Positions 16,632 through 27,448 are shown, numbered from the stretch's first letter. The stretch is 64,000 nucleotides of DNA from Xanthobacter autotrophicus Py2 (GCA_000017645.1 CP000781.1:3397501-3461500); one strand, 5' to 3'. Numbers and translations are program-made. The notes: generated from the sequence alone by a model not told the origin.

Positions 16632-17642
16632 ATGAGCGTCAAGGTGGCCATCAACGGTTTCGGTCGCATCGGGCGTAACGTTCTGCGCGCCATCATCGAA
16701 TCGGGTCGGACCGACATCGAGGTGGTGGCGATCAACGATCTCGGCCCGGTGGAGACGAACGCCCACCTGTTCCGCTTCGACAGCGTGCACGGCCGCTTCT
16801 CCGGCGAGGTCAAGGTTGCCGGCGATACCATCGACGTGGGCCGCGGCCCCATCAAGGTCACCGCGGTGCGCGATCCCGCCCAACTGCCCCACAAGGATCT
16901 GGGCGTGGACATCGCGCTCGAGTGCACCGGCATCTTCACCGCCCGCGACAAGGCGGCCGCGCACCTCGCGGCCGGTGCCCGGCGCGTGCTGGTCTCGGCC
17001 CCGGCCGAGGGCGCCGACCTGACGGTGGTCTACGGTGTGAACCACGACAAGCTCACCTCCGAGCACCTCGTGGTCTCCAACGCCTCCTGCACCACCAACT
17101 GTCTCGCCCCCGTCGCGAAGGTCCTGAATGATGCCGTCGGCATCGAGAAGGGCTTCATGACCACGATCCACTCCTACACCGGCGACCAGCCGACGCTGGA
17201 CACCATGCACAAGGACCTCTACCGCGCCCGCGCGGCGGCCATGTCCATGATCCCCACGTCCACCGGCGCCGCCAAGGCGGTGGGCCTGGTCCTGCCCGAG
17301 CTGAACGGCAAGCTGGACGGCACCTCCATCCGCGTGCCGACCCCGAACGTCTCGGTGGTGGACTTCAAGTTCATCGCCAAGCGCGCCACCACCAAGGACG
17401 AGATCAACGCCGCCGTCCTCGCCGCGGCTGCGTCCGGTCCGCTGAAGGGCATTCTCGGCACCACCGACCAGCCCAACGTCTCCATCGACTTCAACCACGA
17501 TCCGCACTCCTCCACCCTGCACCTCGACCAGACCAAGGTCCTGGAAGGCACTCTGGTGCGCGTGCTGTCCTGGTATGACAACGAGTGGGGCTTCTCCAAC
17601 CGCATGGCCGACACTGCAGTCGCCATGGGCAAGCTCGGTTGA
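16632..17642 (+). CDS. gap: Glyceraldehyde-3-phosphate dehydrogenase, type I
   Basis: 336 aa. NAD(P)-binding start [17 protein letters not shown] (residues 4-20) and active-site [12 protein letters not shown] with the catalytic Cys (about residue 156). The C-terminal [12 protein letters not shown] is intact. It interconverts glyceraldehyde-3-phosphate and 1,3-bisphosphoglycerate. An excellent AAGGAGG stands before the ATG. It lies 108 bp after tkt and 20 bp before pgk. In Xanthobacter flavus gap and pgk form an operon under CbbR control, and the same arrangement is likely here, though no CbbR box was identified with confidence. Confidence 0.97.
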   Translation: MSVKVAINGFGRIGRNVLRAIIESGRTDIEVVAINDLGPVETNAHLFRFDSVHGRFSGEVKVAGDTIDVGRGPIKVTAVRDPAQLPHKDLGVDIALECTGIFTARDKAAAHLAAGARRVLVSAPAEGADLTVVYGVNHDKLTSEHLVVSNASCTTNCLAPVAKVLNDAVGIEKGFMTTIHSYTGDQPTLDTMHKDLYRARAAAMSMIPTSTGAAKAVGLVLPELNGKLDGTSIRVPTPNVSVVDFKFIAKRATTKDEINAAVLAAAASGPLKGILGTTDQPNVSIDFNHDPHSSTLHLDQTKVLEGTLVRVLSWYDNEWGFSNRMADTAVAMGKLG

Positions 17643-17662
17643 GCGGGGAAGGGGGCGCCAAG

Positions 17663-18853
17663 ATGACCGCCTTCCGAACCCTCGACGACGCGGACCTTGC
17701 CGACAAGCGGGTCCTCGTGCGCGTTGACCTCAACGTGCCCATGGAAAGCGGGCGGGTCACCGACGAGACCCGCCTGAAAGCCATCCTGCCCACCATCCGC
17801 ACCATCACGGACAAGGGCGGCAAGGCGGTGCTACTGGCGCATTTCGGGCGGCCCAAGGGCCGCGACGAGAGCCAGTCCCTCGCCCCGGTGGCGAAGGCGC
17901 TGGAAGGCCAGCTCGGCCGCAAGGTGGCGTTCGCCTCCGATTGCGTGGGCGAGGAAGCCTCCAGCGCCATCTCCCGGCTCGCCGCCGGCGAGGTGATCGT
18001 GCTGGAAAACACCCGCTTCCACGCCGGTGAGGAGAAGAACGCGCCTGATTTCGTGGAGGCCCTCGCCAGCCTCGGCGACATCTATGTCAACGACGCCTTC
18101 TCGGCCGCCCATCGCGCCCATGCCTCCACCGAGGGGCTGGCCCGCAAGCTGCCGGCCTATGCCGGCCGCTCCATGGAAAGCGAGCTCGCCGCGCTCACCA
18201 AGGCCCTTGAGGCCCCGGTGCGTCCGGTGCTGGCCGTGGTCGGTGGCTCCAAGGTGTCCTCCAAGCTCGAGCTTCTCGGGAACCTCGTGAAGAAGGTGGA
18301 CATCCTGGTGATCGCCGGCGGCATGGCCAACACCTTCCTTGCCGCCCTCGGCAAGAAGGTGGGCAAGTCGCTGTGCGAGCACGACCTGGCCGACACCGCC
18401 CGCGAGATTCTGGAGAAGGCCAAGGCGGCCGGCTGCGAGATCGTGCTGCCGGTGGACGCGGTGGTGGCTAAGGAGTTCAAGGCCAATGCCGCGAACCGCG
18501 TCGTCAGCGTGGACGAGGTGGGCGACGACGAGATGATCCTCGACGCCGGTCCCGAAACCGTGGCGGTGGTGGCGCAGAAGCTCGACGGCGCCAAGACCGT
18601 GGTCTGGAACGGCCCGTTCGGCGCCTTCGAGATGACGCCCTTCGACGCCGCGACGGTGGCGGTTGCCCGCGACGTGGGCAAGCGCACCCGCGCCGGCACG
18701 CTGCTGTCGGTAGCCGGCGGCGGCGACACGGTGGCCGCGCTCAACCATGCGGGGGTCGCGGGAGACTTCTCCTACGTCTCCACCGCCGGCGGCGCCTTCC
18801 TGGAATGGTTGGAAGGCAAGGCCCTGCCGGGTGTCGAGGCCCTTCGGCGCTGA
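17663..18853 (+). CDS. pgk: Phosphoglycerate kinase
   Basis: 396 aa. The N-terminal [22 protein letters not shown] (about residues 17-38) is the substrate-binding signature. KVSSKLELL with GGMANTF and the C-terminal [16 protein letters not shown] (nucleotide loop) complete the pattern. It makes ATP from 1,3-bisphosphoglycerate, or consumes ATP in the reverse, anabolic direction. The start at 17663 follows GGGGAAGGGGG. It is the last gene of the gap-pgk pair and is closed by a hairpin terminator at 18862. Confidence 0.97.
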   Translation: MTAFRTLDDADLADKRVLVRVDLNVPMESGRVTDETRLKAILPTIRTITDKGGKAVLLAHFGRPKGRDESQSLAPVAKALEGQLGRKVAFASDCVGEEASSAISRLAAGEVIVLENTRFHAGEEKNAPDFVEALASLGDIYVNDAFSAAHRAHASTEGLARKLPAYAGRSMESELAALTKALEAPVRPVLAVVGGSKVSSKLELLGNLVKKVDILVIAGGMANTFLAALGKKVGKSLCEHDLADTAREILEKAKAAGCEIVLPVDAVVAKEFKANAANRVVSVDEVGDDEMILDAGPETVAVVAQKLDGAKTVVWNGPFGAFEMTPFDAATVAVARDVGKRTRAGTLLSVAGGGDTVAALNHAGVAGDFSYVSTAGGAFLEWLEGKALPGVEALRR

Positions 18854-18861
18854 AAAAAGAC

Positions 18862-18897
18862 CGCCCGGATGACAAAATGTCGTCCGGGCGTTTGTTT
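18862..18897 (+). terminator. Rho-independent terminator after pgk
   Basis: CGCCCGGATGAC (18862-18873) pairs with GTCGTCCGGGCG (18879-18890) with one mismatch, a loop of AAAAT, then TTTGTTT. Confidence 0.88.
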
Positions 18898-18913
18898 GCT
18901 GCATCGCAGCGGG

Positions 18914-18941
18914 TTCATTTGCTGCGCTGCAATGGTATGAT
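18914..18941 (+). promoter_or_regulatory. Weak candidate promoter for fba
   Basis: TTCATT (18914-18919), 16-bp spacer, TATGAT (18936-18941). It lies between the pgk terminator and the aldolase gene, where a promoter is required. The -35 match is poor. Confidence 0.35.
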
Positions 18942-19060
18942 GTCTCGCTGGCCCACGCCCGCCCCGCCGGTCGGGGTGTGCGTGGGTCCTTCATGATCGG
19001 GGCCGGCGCGCCCTGGTCTCCACGCCCGCCGAGGGGCGGCAAAAAGGCAGGTGAAGGCAC

Positions 19061-20086
19061 ATGACGGCTGAGCTCGACGCGATCGCGCAGAAAATGGTGG
19101 CCGACGGCAAGGGCATTCTGGCGGCAGACGAGAGCAGCGGCACCATCAAGAAGAGGTTCGACGCCATCGGTGTCGAATCCACCGAAGAGAACCGCCGCGA
19201 CTATCGTGAGCTGATGTTCCGCTCGGAAGCCATGACCAAGTACATCTCCGGCGTCATCCTCTATGAGGAGACCATCCGGCAGAAGGCGAAGGACGGCACG
19301 CCGCTCGTCAGCCTGATCGAGCAGGCCGGCTCCATCCCCGGCATCAAGGTGGACGCGGGCGCCAAGCCCCAGCCGGCCTTCCCGGGCGAGACCATCACCG
19401 AGGGCCTCGACGGCCTCGCCGGCCGTCTCAAGGAATTCTACGATCTCGGCGCTCGCTTCGCCAAGTGGCGCGCGGTGATCGACATCGACACCGCCAAGGG
19501 CATCCCCTCCTACGGCTCCATCCGCGCCAACGCCCATGCGCTGGCCCGCTACGCGGCCCTGTGCCAGGAAGCCAAGATCGTTCCGATCGTGGAGCCGGAA
19601 GTGCTCATGGACGGCAGCCACGACATCGACACCTGCTACCAGGTGACCGAGTGGGTGCTGAAGACCACCTTCGAGGAGCTGTATTACCAGCGCGTCCGCC
19701 TCGAGGGCATGGTGCTGAAGCCCAACATGATCGTGCCCGGCAAGAAGGCCGCCAAGCAGGCCTCCGTGGCCGAGGTGGCCGAAAAGACCGTGCGCGTGCT
19801 GAAGAGCTGCGTGCCATCCGTGGTGCCTGGCATCGCCTTCCTCTCCGGCGGCCAGTCGGACGAGGACGCCACCGCCCATCTCGACGCCATGGTGAAGCTG
19901 GGCGGCCTGCCCTGGAAGCTCACCTATTCCTACGGCCGCGCGCTCCAGGCCGCGCCGCAGAAGGCGTGGGCCGGCAAGGCCGAGAACGTGGCGAAGGCCC
20001 AGGCCGCGTTCACCCATCGCGCCCACATGAACTCGCTCGCCGCCCTCGGCCAGTGGTCGTCGGAGGAAGAGCGCAAGGCTGCCTGA
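19061..20086 (+). CDS. Class I fructose-bisphosphate aldolase
   Basis: 341 aa, eukaryote-like class I type. GILAADESSGTIKKRF (about residues 18-33) is the family signature. The Schiff-base lysine is K220 in GMVLKPNMIVPG, and the phosphate-binding C-terminal part FLSGGQSDEDAT is present. It splits fructose-1,6-bisphosphate without a metal ion. Autotrophic Xanthobacter-type cbb operons use a class II enzyme, so this is presumably the housekeeping aldolase. It has its own terminator and probably its own promoter, separating it from pgk. Confidence 0.95.
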   Translation: MTAELDAIAQKMVADGKGILAADESSGTIKKRFDAIGVESTEENRRDYRELMFRSEAMTKYISGVILYEETIRQKAKDGTPLVSLIEQAGSIPGIKVDAGAKPQPAFPGETITEGLDGLAGRLKEFYDLGARFAKWRAVIDIDTAKGIPSYGSIRANAHALARYAALCQEAKIVPIVEPEVLMDGSHDIDTCYQVTEWVLKTTFEELYYQRVRLEGMVLKPNMIVPGKKAAKQASVAEVAEKTVRVLKSCVPSVVPGIAFLSGGQSDEDATAHLDAMVKLGGLPWKLTYSYGRALQAAPQKAWAGKAENVAKAQAAFTHRAHMNSLAALGQWSSEEERKAA

Positions 20087-20110
20087 GCGCATCTTGTCTC
20101 ATGAGAAGAA

Positions 20111-20137
20111 AAGGGCCGGCTTGCGCCGGCCCTTTTT
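20111..20137 (+). terminator. Rho-independent terminator after fba
   Basis: AAGGGCCGGC (20111-20120), loop TTGC, GCCGGCCCTT (20125-20134), followed by a run of seven T in total. Confidence 0.93.
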
Positions 20138-20299
20138 TTATTCCCCTCGGCTTCCAGGCCGATTCGCGTCGTCGATGCAGGATCGGGTCGCCTTGAAGCC
20201 GCTGGGCATGTATCCGCCCGCGAACTTGCGGTAGAGCAGATACCAGTCAGATTGCGCCGCAGCCTGATCGGCCCGAGCTCCTGCGGGCCGTGCCCCCAA
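20138..20299 (-). CDS. Possible small protein or gene remnant, 53 codons, TTG start
   Basis: A minus-strand frame too short for standard calling. It ends ...DWYLLYRKFAGGYMPSGFK then ATRSCIDDANRPGSRGE and stop. The aromatic-rich C-terminus looks more protein-like than the usual shadow frames. The best start is TTG at 20299; a stop codon lies about 30 nt further upstream, so no ATG is available. The stop codon overlaps the T run of the fba terminator. It may be a short real gene, the 3' stub of a lost gene, or chance. I do not recognise the family. Confidence 0.25.
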   Translation of the reverse strand: MGARPAGARADQAAAQSDWYLLYRKFAGGYMPSGFKATRSCIDDANRPGSRGE

Positions 20300-20329
20300 T
20301 TTGCCGATTTCTTGGCCGACCGATCATCC

Positions 20330-20956
20330 ATGTCTTCCCCTTTGCCGCCGCCCGGCGCCCGACTCATGCTCGTCTTCACCCTCACGCCCGAGCTGCGGCC
20401 GGACGCGGCGGCTGCGGCCGTGCGCGCCGGTGACGTGGCGGCCGTGGTGCTGCGCGTGCCCAAAGACGGCGCGCCCGATATCCGCCACCTGCGCGCCGTG
20501 GCCGAGGCGCTCCAGAAGCACGATGCAGCGGTGCTGGTGGAGGGGCCGGACACTCTCGTCACCGCCGCCGGCCTCGATGGGGTCCATGTGAGCGATCTGC
20601 GCGGCCTTCAGGCCGCGCTGCGCGAGCTGAAGCCGCAGGCCATCGTGGGGGCGGGCGGCCTCGCCAGCCGCCACGACGCCATGGAGGCCGGGGAAAGCGG
20701 GGCGGACTATGTCTTCTTCGGCGCGCTGGAGCCCCGGCCGGGGGACGCTCCTGAGATTCTTGATCTCGTGGCCTGGTGGGCCGAGCTGTTCGAGGTGCCC
20801 TGCGTGGGTCTTGCCGCCTCCCTCGACGAGGCCGAGGCTCTGGCCCAGGCCGGCGCCGATTTCGTCGCGCTGGCCGAGGCGCTGGTGGCGGACGGCGGCG
20901 CGGCGACGGTGACGGCGGCCATGGACCGCCTTTCGCGCGTGGACGCCCAGCCATGA
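20330..20956 (+). CDS. ThiE-like thiamine-phosphate synthase family protein
   Basis: 208 aa TIM-barrel protein. The pattern LDGVHVSDL (about residues 84-92), IVGAGGLASRHDAMEAGESGADYVFFGALEP (about residues 109-138) and GADFVALAEALV follows ThiE order. It lacks the classical GPIFPTxTK wording, having GALEPRPGD instead, so activity on HMP-PP and thiazole phosphate is uncertain. This divergent ThiE relative regularly follows fba in Rhizobiales. The start at 20330 (MSSPLPPPG) is chosen; MLVFTLT, 12 codons later, is an alternative. The stop overlaps the next gene's start (ATGA). Confidence 0.75.
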   Translation: MSSPLPPPGARLMLVFTLTPELRPDAAAAAVRAGDVAAVVLRVPKDGAPDIRHLRAVAEALQKHDAAVLVEGPDTLVTAAGLDGVHVSDLRGLQAALRELKPQAIVGAGGLASRHDAMEAGESGADYVFFGALEPRPGDAPEILDLVAWWAELFEVPCVGLAASLDEAEALAQAGADFVALAEALVADGGAATVTAAMDRLSRVDAQP

Positions 20957-22107
20957 GCATGGGTCAGGTCCGGCGCGTTTCGACGGCGTCTGCGCGGGGA
21001 ATGGCGCGCGTCTGCGCCCTGAACCTCGCGCTGGTCCTTGCGCTGGTGGGCGCGCCGGCCCTCGCCCAGACCGCTGCACAGCCCAAACCCTCGGACAAGC
21101 CCTCATCCGAAAAGCCGGCGAAGCCCGCTGCCAAGCCTGCCGCCAAACCCGCCGAAAAGCCTGCGGCCAAACCCACCAATAAGCCGGGCGCGCCGCGTCC
21201 CGACGCGGGGGGCGGGCCGCCGCTGCTAGGGCAGCAGATCTCTTATCCCAGCCTCGATACGCCGGGCGGCAGCGGCGATCTTGCCTATGGCGCCTACCAG
21301 CGCGGCTATTACCTTTCCGCCTTCAACGAGGCGCTGAAGCGGGCTCGCGCCGGAACCGACCCGGCCGCCATGACCCTGCTGGGCGACCTCTACGGCTCCG
21401 GCTATGGCGTGCCGCTGGATTTCTCCAAGGCCATCGAATGGTATCGCAAGGCCGCGGCCGCAGGCTCGCCGGGCGCGCTCCTCTCCCTCGGCAACCTGAC
21501 GCTGGCCGGGCAGGGCCTGAAGAAGGACGAGCTGGAAGCCGCCAGGCTGTTCCGCGAGGCGGCGGAAAAGGGCAATGGGCCTGCCGCCTACAATCTCGGA
21601 CTGCTCTATCTCCAGGGCCGCCAGATCCCGAAGGAGCCGACGGAAGCCGCGCGCTGGTTCGAAGTGGCGGCCGGCAAGGATATCGAGGATGCCCAATATG
21701 CCCTCGCCGTGCTGCTCAAGGAGGGCAACGGCGTGGAGAAGGACGTGGCCCAATCGGCGCAGCTGATGGCGTCCGCCGCGCGGCTTGGCCACATCACGGC
21801 GCAGGTGGAGTTCGCCATCATGCAGTTCAACGGCGTGGGCGTGCCTAAGGACGAGGCGGCCGCCGCCGCCATGTTCCGCAAGGCGGCGCTGGGTGGCAAT
21901 GCCATCGCCCAGAACCGCTATGCGCGGCTGCTCGCGGTGGGGCGCGGGGTGTCGCAGGACAAGACCCAGGCCGCCGCGTGGCACCTGCTCGCCAAGCATC
22001 GCGGGCTCGGCGATCCCATGCTGGACGAGGTGCTGGAGAAGCTGCCCGCCGCCGACCGCAAGAAGGCGGAGGCACAGGCGGCCCGCTGGGAAGCCGGCCG
22101 CGCCTGA
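20953..22107 (+). CDS. Secreted SEL1-repeat protein
   Basis: 384 aa. A signal peptide with an extended basic start ends at APALAQ (about residue 38). Next comes a Lys/Pro/Ala-rich linker with repeated KPAAKPA units (about residues 46-80). The rest is about seven SEL1 repeats, for example LGDLYGSGYGVPLDFSKAIEWYRKAA, LGLLYLQGRQIPKEPTEAARWF and YARLLAVGRGVSQDKTQAAAW. Such proteins scaffold protein-protein contacts, here in the periplasm. The ATGA overlap with the ThiE-like gene implies translational coupling, although no functional link is obvious. Downstream, 389 bp separate it from pal. Confidence 0.85.
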   Translation: MSMGQVRRVSTASARGMARVCALNLALVLALVGAPALAQTAAQPKPSDKPSSEKPAKPAAKPAAKPAEKPAAKPTNKPGAPRPDAGGGPPLLGQQISYPSLDTPGGSGDLAYGAYQRGYYLSAFNEALKRARAGTDPAAMTLLGDLYGSGYGVPLDFSKAIEWYRKAAAAGSPGALLSLGNLTLAGQGLKKDELEAARLFREAAEKGNGPAAYNLGLLYLQGRQIPKEPTEAARWFEVAAGKDIEDAQYALAVLLKEGNGVEKDVAQSAQLMASAARLGHITAQVEFAIMQFNGVGVPKDEAAAAAMFRKAALGGNAIAQNRYARLLAVGRGVSQDKTQAAAWHLLAKHRGLGDPMLDEVLEKLPAADRKKAEAQAARWEAGRA

Positions 22108-22496
22108 CACGGAATGGGCGATTGCGGCACTTGCGAGTGTGGCACTTGTGCAACGCCTGCCAGCCTCGTCGGTCTGCCCCGAGCCCTGCACCTGCTCGCC
22201 ATGATGACGCCACGAGACGGCATCAGTGAAGACCGTGTCGACGGGCCGGCGTTGCCAGTCCTGCGGCCCTCTTCGGAACCGGCGTATGCGCGTTGTTCGC
22301 CTGGAGCGGGCGTGCCGCTGCGCGCAGGGTTGAGGTTCAAGGATAACGGCTTGGAAACCATGGCGCGCAGGAAGTGCGGTGCGCCGCGCGGTTTCCGGCA
22401 GGACATGCGGCTTCAGGCCGTGCACGGAACGTTCGCTTAACCGGCCGGCTGATAGACGAAAGCCTCCGGTCCAGCGTTGAGAAGGGAGATACCGGA
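22108..22496 (+). other. Intergenic region upstream of pal
   Basis: 389 bp. One open frame (22114-22440) starts with a CGTCECGTC cysteine pattern but then loses any protein-like character, and I do not accept it. No RNA gene or terminator with a T run is visible. Where tolB would normally stand there is no tolB trace. Confidence 0.5.
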
Positions 22497-22991
22497 ATGC
22501 GTTTCCTCAGGCTAGCTCGCGGGTTCCGGTTCGCGGCGCTTTTCGGCTTCGCGCTGGCCCTTGCCGCGTGTGCCAACAATCCCAACCAGAACGCCGCCGG
22601 TGCCGGTGGTGCGGGCGGCCCGCCCGGTTCGCCACAGGAATTCGTGGTGGCGGTGGGCGATCGCGTGTTCTTCGAAAGCGACCAGACCGACCTCACGCCC
22701 CAGGCGAGGGCCACCCTGGATCGTCAGGCCCAGTGGCTCCAGCAGTGGAACCGCTACACCTTCACCATCGAAGGCCATGCGGACGAGCGCGGCACCCGCG
22801 AATACAACATCGCCCTCGGCGCCAAGCGGGCCCAGAGCGTGCGTGACTATCTCGCTGCCCGCGGTATCGATCCGGCCCGCATGCGGACGATCTCGTATGG
22901 CAAGGAACGCCCCGTCGCGGTCTGCAACGACATCTCCTGTTGGTCGCAGAACCGTCGCGCCGTCACCGTGCTGAACGCCGGCGGCGCCTAA
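22497..22991 (+). CDS. pal: Pal, peptidoglycan-associated lipoprotein
   Basis: 164 aa. Lipoprotein signal with lipobox ALAAC, so the mature protein begins at Cys25 and is lipidated. The OmpA-like domain carries FTIEGHADERGTREYNIALG (about residues 92-111) and AKRAQSVRDYLAARGI, the peptidoglycan-binding motif. Pal ties the outer membrane to the wall and meets TolB/TolA. GAAGGGAG precedes the ATG at 22497. It usually sits right behind tolB. Here tolQRA are 20 kb away on the other strand, so Pal is expressed separately from its motor. Confidence 0.94.
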   Translation: MRFLRLARGFRFAALFGFALALAACANNPNQNAAGAGGAGGPPGSPQEFVVAVGDRVFFESDQTDLTPQARATLDRQAQWLQQWNRYTFTIEGHADERGTREYNIALGAKRAQSVRDYLAARGIDPARMRTISYGKERPVAVCNDISCWSQNRRAVTVLNAGGA

Positions 22992-23013
22992 GCGCGCCAG
23001 CCGGTCGCATCGA

Positions 23014-23048
23014 AAAGGGCCGGCGCCGCCTGCGGCTGCCGGCCCTTT
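23014..23048 (+). terminator. Hairpin terminator after pal
   Basis: AAAGGGCCGGC (23014-23024) pairs with GCCGGCCCTTT (23038-23048). The loop itself can fold (GCCGCCTGCGGC). The T run is only three bases. Confidence 0.7.
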
Positions 23049-23234
23049 CGCTTTGCGGGGGAGGGGGAGCGGGAGTGTCTTGTGTCCGGAACCGGGCGGC
23101 TGTAGGCCGTCGCCTTCAGGCGCGACTTCCAAGCCCTTGCCGAGTCACACTTTGGACGTGATCCACCTCCTATTCTTGAGCGCTCGGGAGGCTGATCCCG
23201 GCCATCCTTCCCGCCACAAGCCCTTGGACCCAAG

Positions 23235-24158
23235 ATGATGCGCCTGCCGCTGGTCGGTGTTCTCGCCCTCGCCCTGAGCGCCGTCGCGCTGCCCGCCGCT
23301 GCCCAGCAGGACGGCGGATTGTTCGGCAATATCTTCAAGCCCCCGGCCGCGACGCCCCAGCCCGTGCAGGGCGGCGACGAGACCGAGCTGGTCGGTCGCA
23401 TGGAGCGGCTCGAATCCTCCCTGCGCCAGCTCACCGGGCAGGTGGAGCAGCTGCAGTACCGAAACCAGCAGCTTGAGGCGCAGGTGCGCCGGCTGGAGGA
23501 AGGCTCCGGCGGTGCCCGGGCCCCGGCCGCGGCGGCCGCGCCTGGCGTGGCGCCGGCGGCGACATTGCCTTCCGGTCGCCCGGCGACCGTGCCCGGCGCC
23601 TCCGGCAAGCGATCCGACGCCTTCGATCCCAATATGGACCCGGCCGCCCCCGGTGCGCCGCAGCCCCTGGGCTCGCCCGCCAGCGCCGCCTCGGCCCTGC
23701 CGCGCCCGGCTGAAGCCGTTCCCGGCGGGCGGCCTGCGGGGGGCACGCAGGTGGCCGCGCTGCCAGGATCAGGCGGCTCCGTGCGCGAGCTGTACGACGC
23801 CGGCCAGGCCCAGCTCCAGCGCCAGGATTATGCCGGCGCAGAGCAGACCTTCCGGCAGATCATCCAGTCCGCGTCCGGCGACCGCATCATTCCCGACGCC
23901 ACCTTCATGCTCGGGGAGAGCCTGTTCCTGCGCCAGAATTACGGGGACGCGGCGGCCTCCTTCCTGGAGGTCTCCACCAAATATCCCAATTCCACCCGCG
24001 CTCCCGAGGCGCTGCTGCGGCTCGGGCAGTCCCTCGCCGGCCTCGGCGAGAAGGAGACCGCCTGCGCCACCCTTCAGGAGGTCGACCGCAAGTATCCGCG
24101 CGCCCCGTCCTCCATCCGCCAGGCGGTGGAGCGGGAACAGAAGCGCGTCGGCTGCTGA
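23235..24158 (+). CDS. cpoB: CpoB (YbgF), Tol-Pal-associated periplasmic coordinator
   Basis: 307 aa. Signal peptide ending ALPAAAQ (about residue 24), an N-terminal trimerising coiled coil (LVGRMERLESSLRQLTGQ, VEQLQYRNQQLEAQVRRLEE, about residues 52-88), an Ala/Pro-rich linker, then a TPR domain from about residue 180 (VRELYDAGQAQLQRQDYAGAEQ, GESLFLRQNYGDAAASF). CpoB couples Tol function to septal peptidoglycan synthesis. It follows pal by 243 bp and precedes tilS by 29 bp, the standard order. ATG codons at 23235 and 23238 are both possible. Confidence 0.91.
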   Translation: MMRLPLVGVLALALSAVALPAAAQQDGGLFGNIFKPPAATPQPVQGGDETELVGRMERLESSLRQLTGQVEQLQYRNQQLEAQVRRLEEGSGGARAPAAAAAPGVAPAATLPSGRPATVPGASGKRSDAFDPNMDPAAPGAPQPLGSPASAASALPRPAEAVPGGRPAGGTQVAALPGSGGSVRELYDAGQAQLQRQDYAGAEQTFRQIIQSASGDRIIPDATFMLGESLFLRQNYGDAAASFLEVSTKYPNSTRAPEALLRLGQSLAGLGEKETACATLQEVDRKYPRAPSSIRQAVEREQKRVGC

Positions 24159-24187
24159 GGCCGAATGACCCGGGTGGAGGCGCGGCG

Positions 24188-25294
24188 ATGGACACGGGGG
24201 CGATCGATCTCCCGGAGAATTCCCCCATCGAGGACGGCGCGCTCGATGCCCTGTTCGCCCCCTTCACGCCCCATCCCCGCATCCTGATCGCCGTCTCCGG
24301 CGGTCCTGATTCCACTGCCCTGCTGTATCTGGCCGCGCGCTGGCGCGCGGGCCGTGCGTCCGGTCCGGACCTGATCGCCGCTACGGTGGACCACGGCCTG
24401 AGGGCCGAGGCCGCAGCCGAGGCCGAAGCGGTCGGCGCCTTCGCCACCTTTCTGGGCGTACCCCATCGCATCCTGATCTGGCAGGGGGCCAAACCGACCC
24501 ACGGCATCCAGGAGGCGGCGCGGGAGGCGCGCTACGACCTGCTGGCGGACGCCGCGCGCGAGGCCGGGGCCACCGCCATCGCGCTCGCCCACACTCGCGA
24601 CGATCAGGCGGAGACGGTGCTGTTCCGTCTCGCCCGCGGTTCGGGCCTCTCCGGCCTGTCCGGCATGCGCGGCGATGCCGCGCGCGACGGCTTGGCGCTG
24701 CTGCGCCCTTTGCTCGACGTGCCCAAGGCGCGGCTGGTGGCGACGCTGGAGGCGGCTAGCGTGGCGTTCGTCCGTGATCCCAGCAACAGCGACCCACGCT
24801 TCGCCCGCCCCCGCCTGCGCGCCATGGCGCCGACTCTGGCGGGGGAGGGGCTCGACGCCCGCCGCCTCGCCGTGCTGGCGCGCCGGATCGCGCGGGCGGA
24901 CCAAGCGCTGGAGGCCGCGACCGATGCGGCCGAGGCGGCCGTCATCCGCCTCGGTGCCGAAGAGCACCCAGGTGCCGTCAGTCTCGACGTCCGCGCCTTT
25001 GCCGCCCTGCCGGACGAGATCGCCCTGCGCCTTCTGGGCCGGGCCATCCAGAAGGTGGGGACCGAAGGCCCGGTGGAGCTTGCCAAGCTGGAAGCCCTTT
25101 ACGAGGCCCTGAAAGCTGCGGCGCACGTCCCCTCTGGCCCCTTTCGCCGCACCCTGGCCGGTGCCCTGGTGAGCCTGCGCGGGGCGGCTCTGCGCGTCTC
25201 GGCCGCGCCGCCGCGCCGCGAACGCGGTCTTCTCGCACGGAATTCACCGGTCGATGGGCCTGTCGTCCTTGGCAAAAAGGGGCCTCGCTCCTAG
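24188..25294 (+). CDS. tilS: TilS, tRNA(Ile)-lysidine synthase
   Basis: 368 aa. PP-loop ATPase motif IAVSGGPDSTALL (about residues 34-46), then VDHGLRAEAAAEAEAV and HTRDDQAETVLFRLARGSGLSGLSGM, both family hallmarks. It modifies C34 of the CAU-anticodon tRNA to lysidine so that it reads AUA as isoleucine. The protein is shorter than E. coli TilS (432 aa) and appears to lack the full C-terminal domain, as is common in alphaproteobacteria. It lies between cpoB and ftsH in the usual order. Confidence 0.94.
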   Translation: MDTGAIDLPENSPIEDGALDALFAPFTPHPRILIAVSGGPDSTALLYLAARWRAGRASGPDLIAATVDHGLRAEAAAEAEAVGAFATFLGVPHRILIWQGAKPTHGIQEAAREARYDLLADAAREAGATAIALAHTRDDQAETVLFRLARGSGLSGLSGMRGDAARDGLALLRPLLDVPKARLVATLEAASVAFVRDPSNSDPRFARPRLRAMAPTLAGEGLDARRLAVLARRIARADQALEAATDAAEAAVIRLGAEEHPGAVSLDVRAFAALPDEIALRLLGRAIQKVGTEGPVELAKLEALYEALKAAAHVPSGPFRRTLAGALVSLRGAALRVSAAPPRRERGLLARNSPVDGPVVLGKKGPRS

Positions 25295-25409
25295 ATTAGG
25301 CAGCGGACGGTGCGGGAGGCCCCACTGACGGCAGTCCAGTGCGGAGGTATTCCTTCCGTATGGTAAGGCGTCAAAACGGGCTGGCCCTGTCTGTCCCCAC
25401 GAGGGTTCA

Positions 25410-27332
<1,923 letters not shown>

Positions 27333-27360
27333 CCGGATCGACTGGTCCCGAATGACAAAA

Positions 27361-27386
27361 AACGCCCGCGCAAGCGGGCGTTTTCT
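27361..27386 (+). terminator. Rho-independent terminator after ftsH
   Basis: AACGCCCGC (27361-27369), loop GCAA, GCGGGCGTT (27374-27382), then TTCTTTT. It is preceded by a run of A, so it may also work in reverse. Confidence 0.92.
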
Positions 27387-27448
27387 TTTGGCGCCCGCGA
27401 CACCGGATGGCCATCGACAGCGCCAGCGGGGCGGGGCAGAACCGGTCC

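Noticed and set aside
18914..19060. CbbR binding site before fba or gap
   Set aside because: No convincing LysR-type T-N11-A dyad could be placed near gap or fba; only the dyad before tkt is strong enough to list.
22114..22440. 108-codon frame starting with a CGTCECGTC cysteine pattern before pal
   Set aside because: Beyond the first 15 residues it has no protein-like composition, no SD and no recognisable fold; the cysteine pattern comes from a short TGCGGCACTTG-type DNA repeat.
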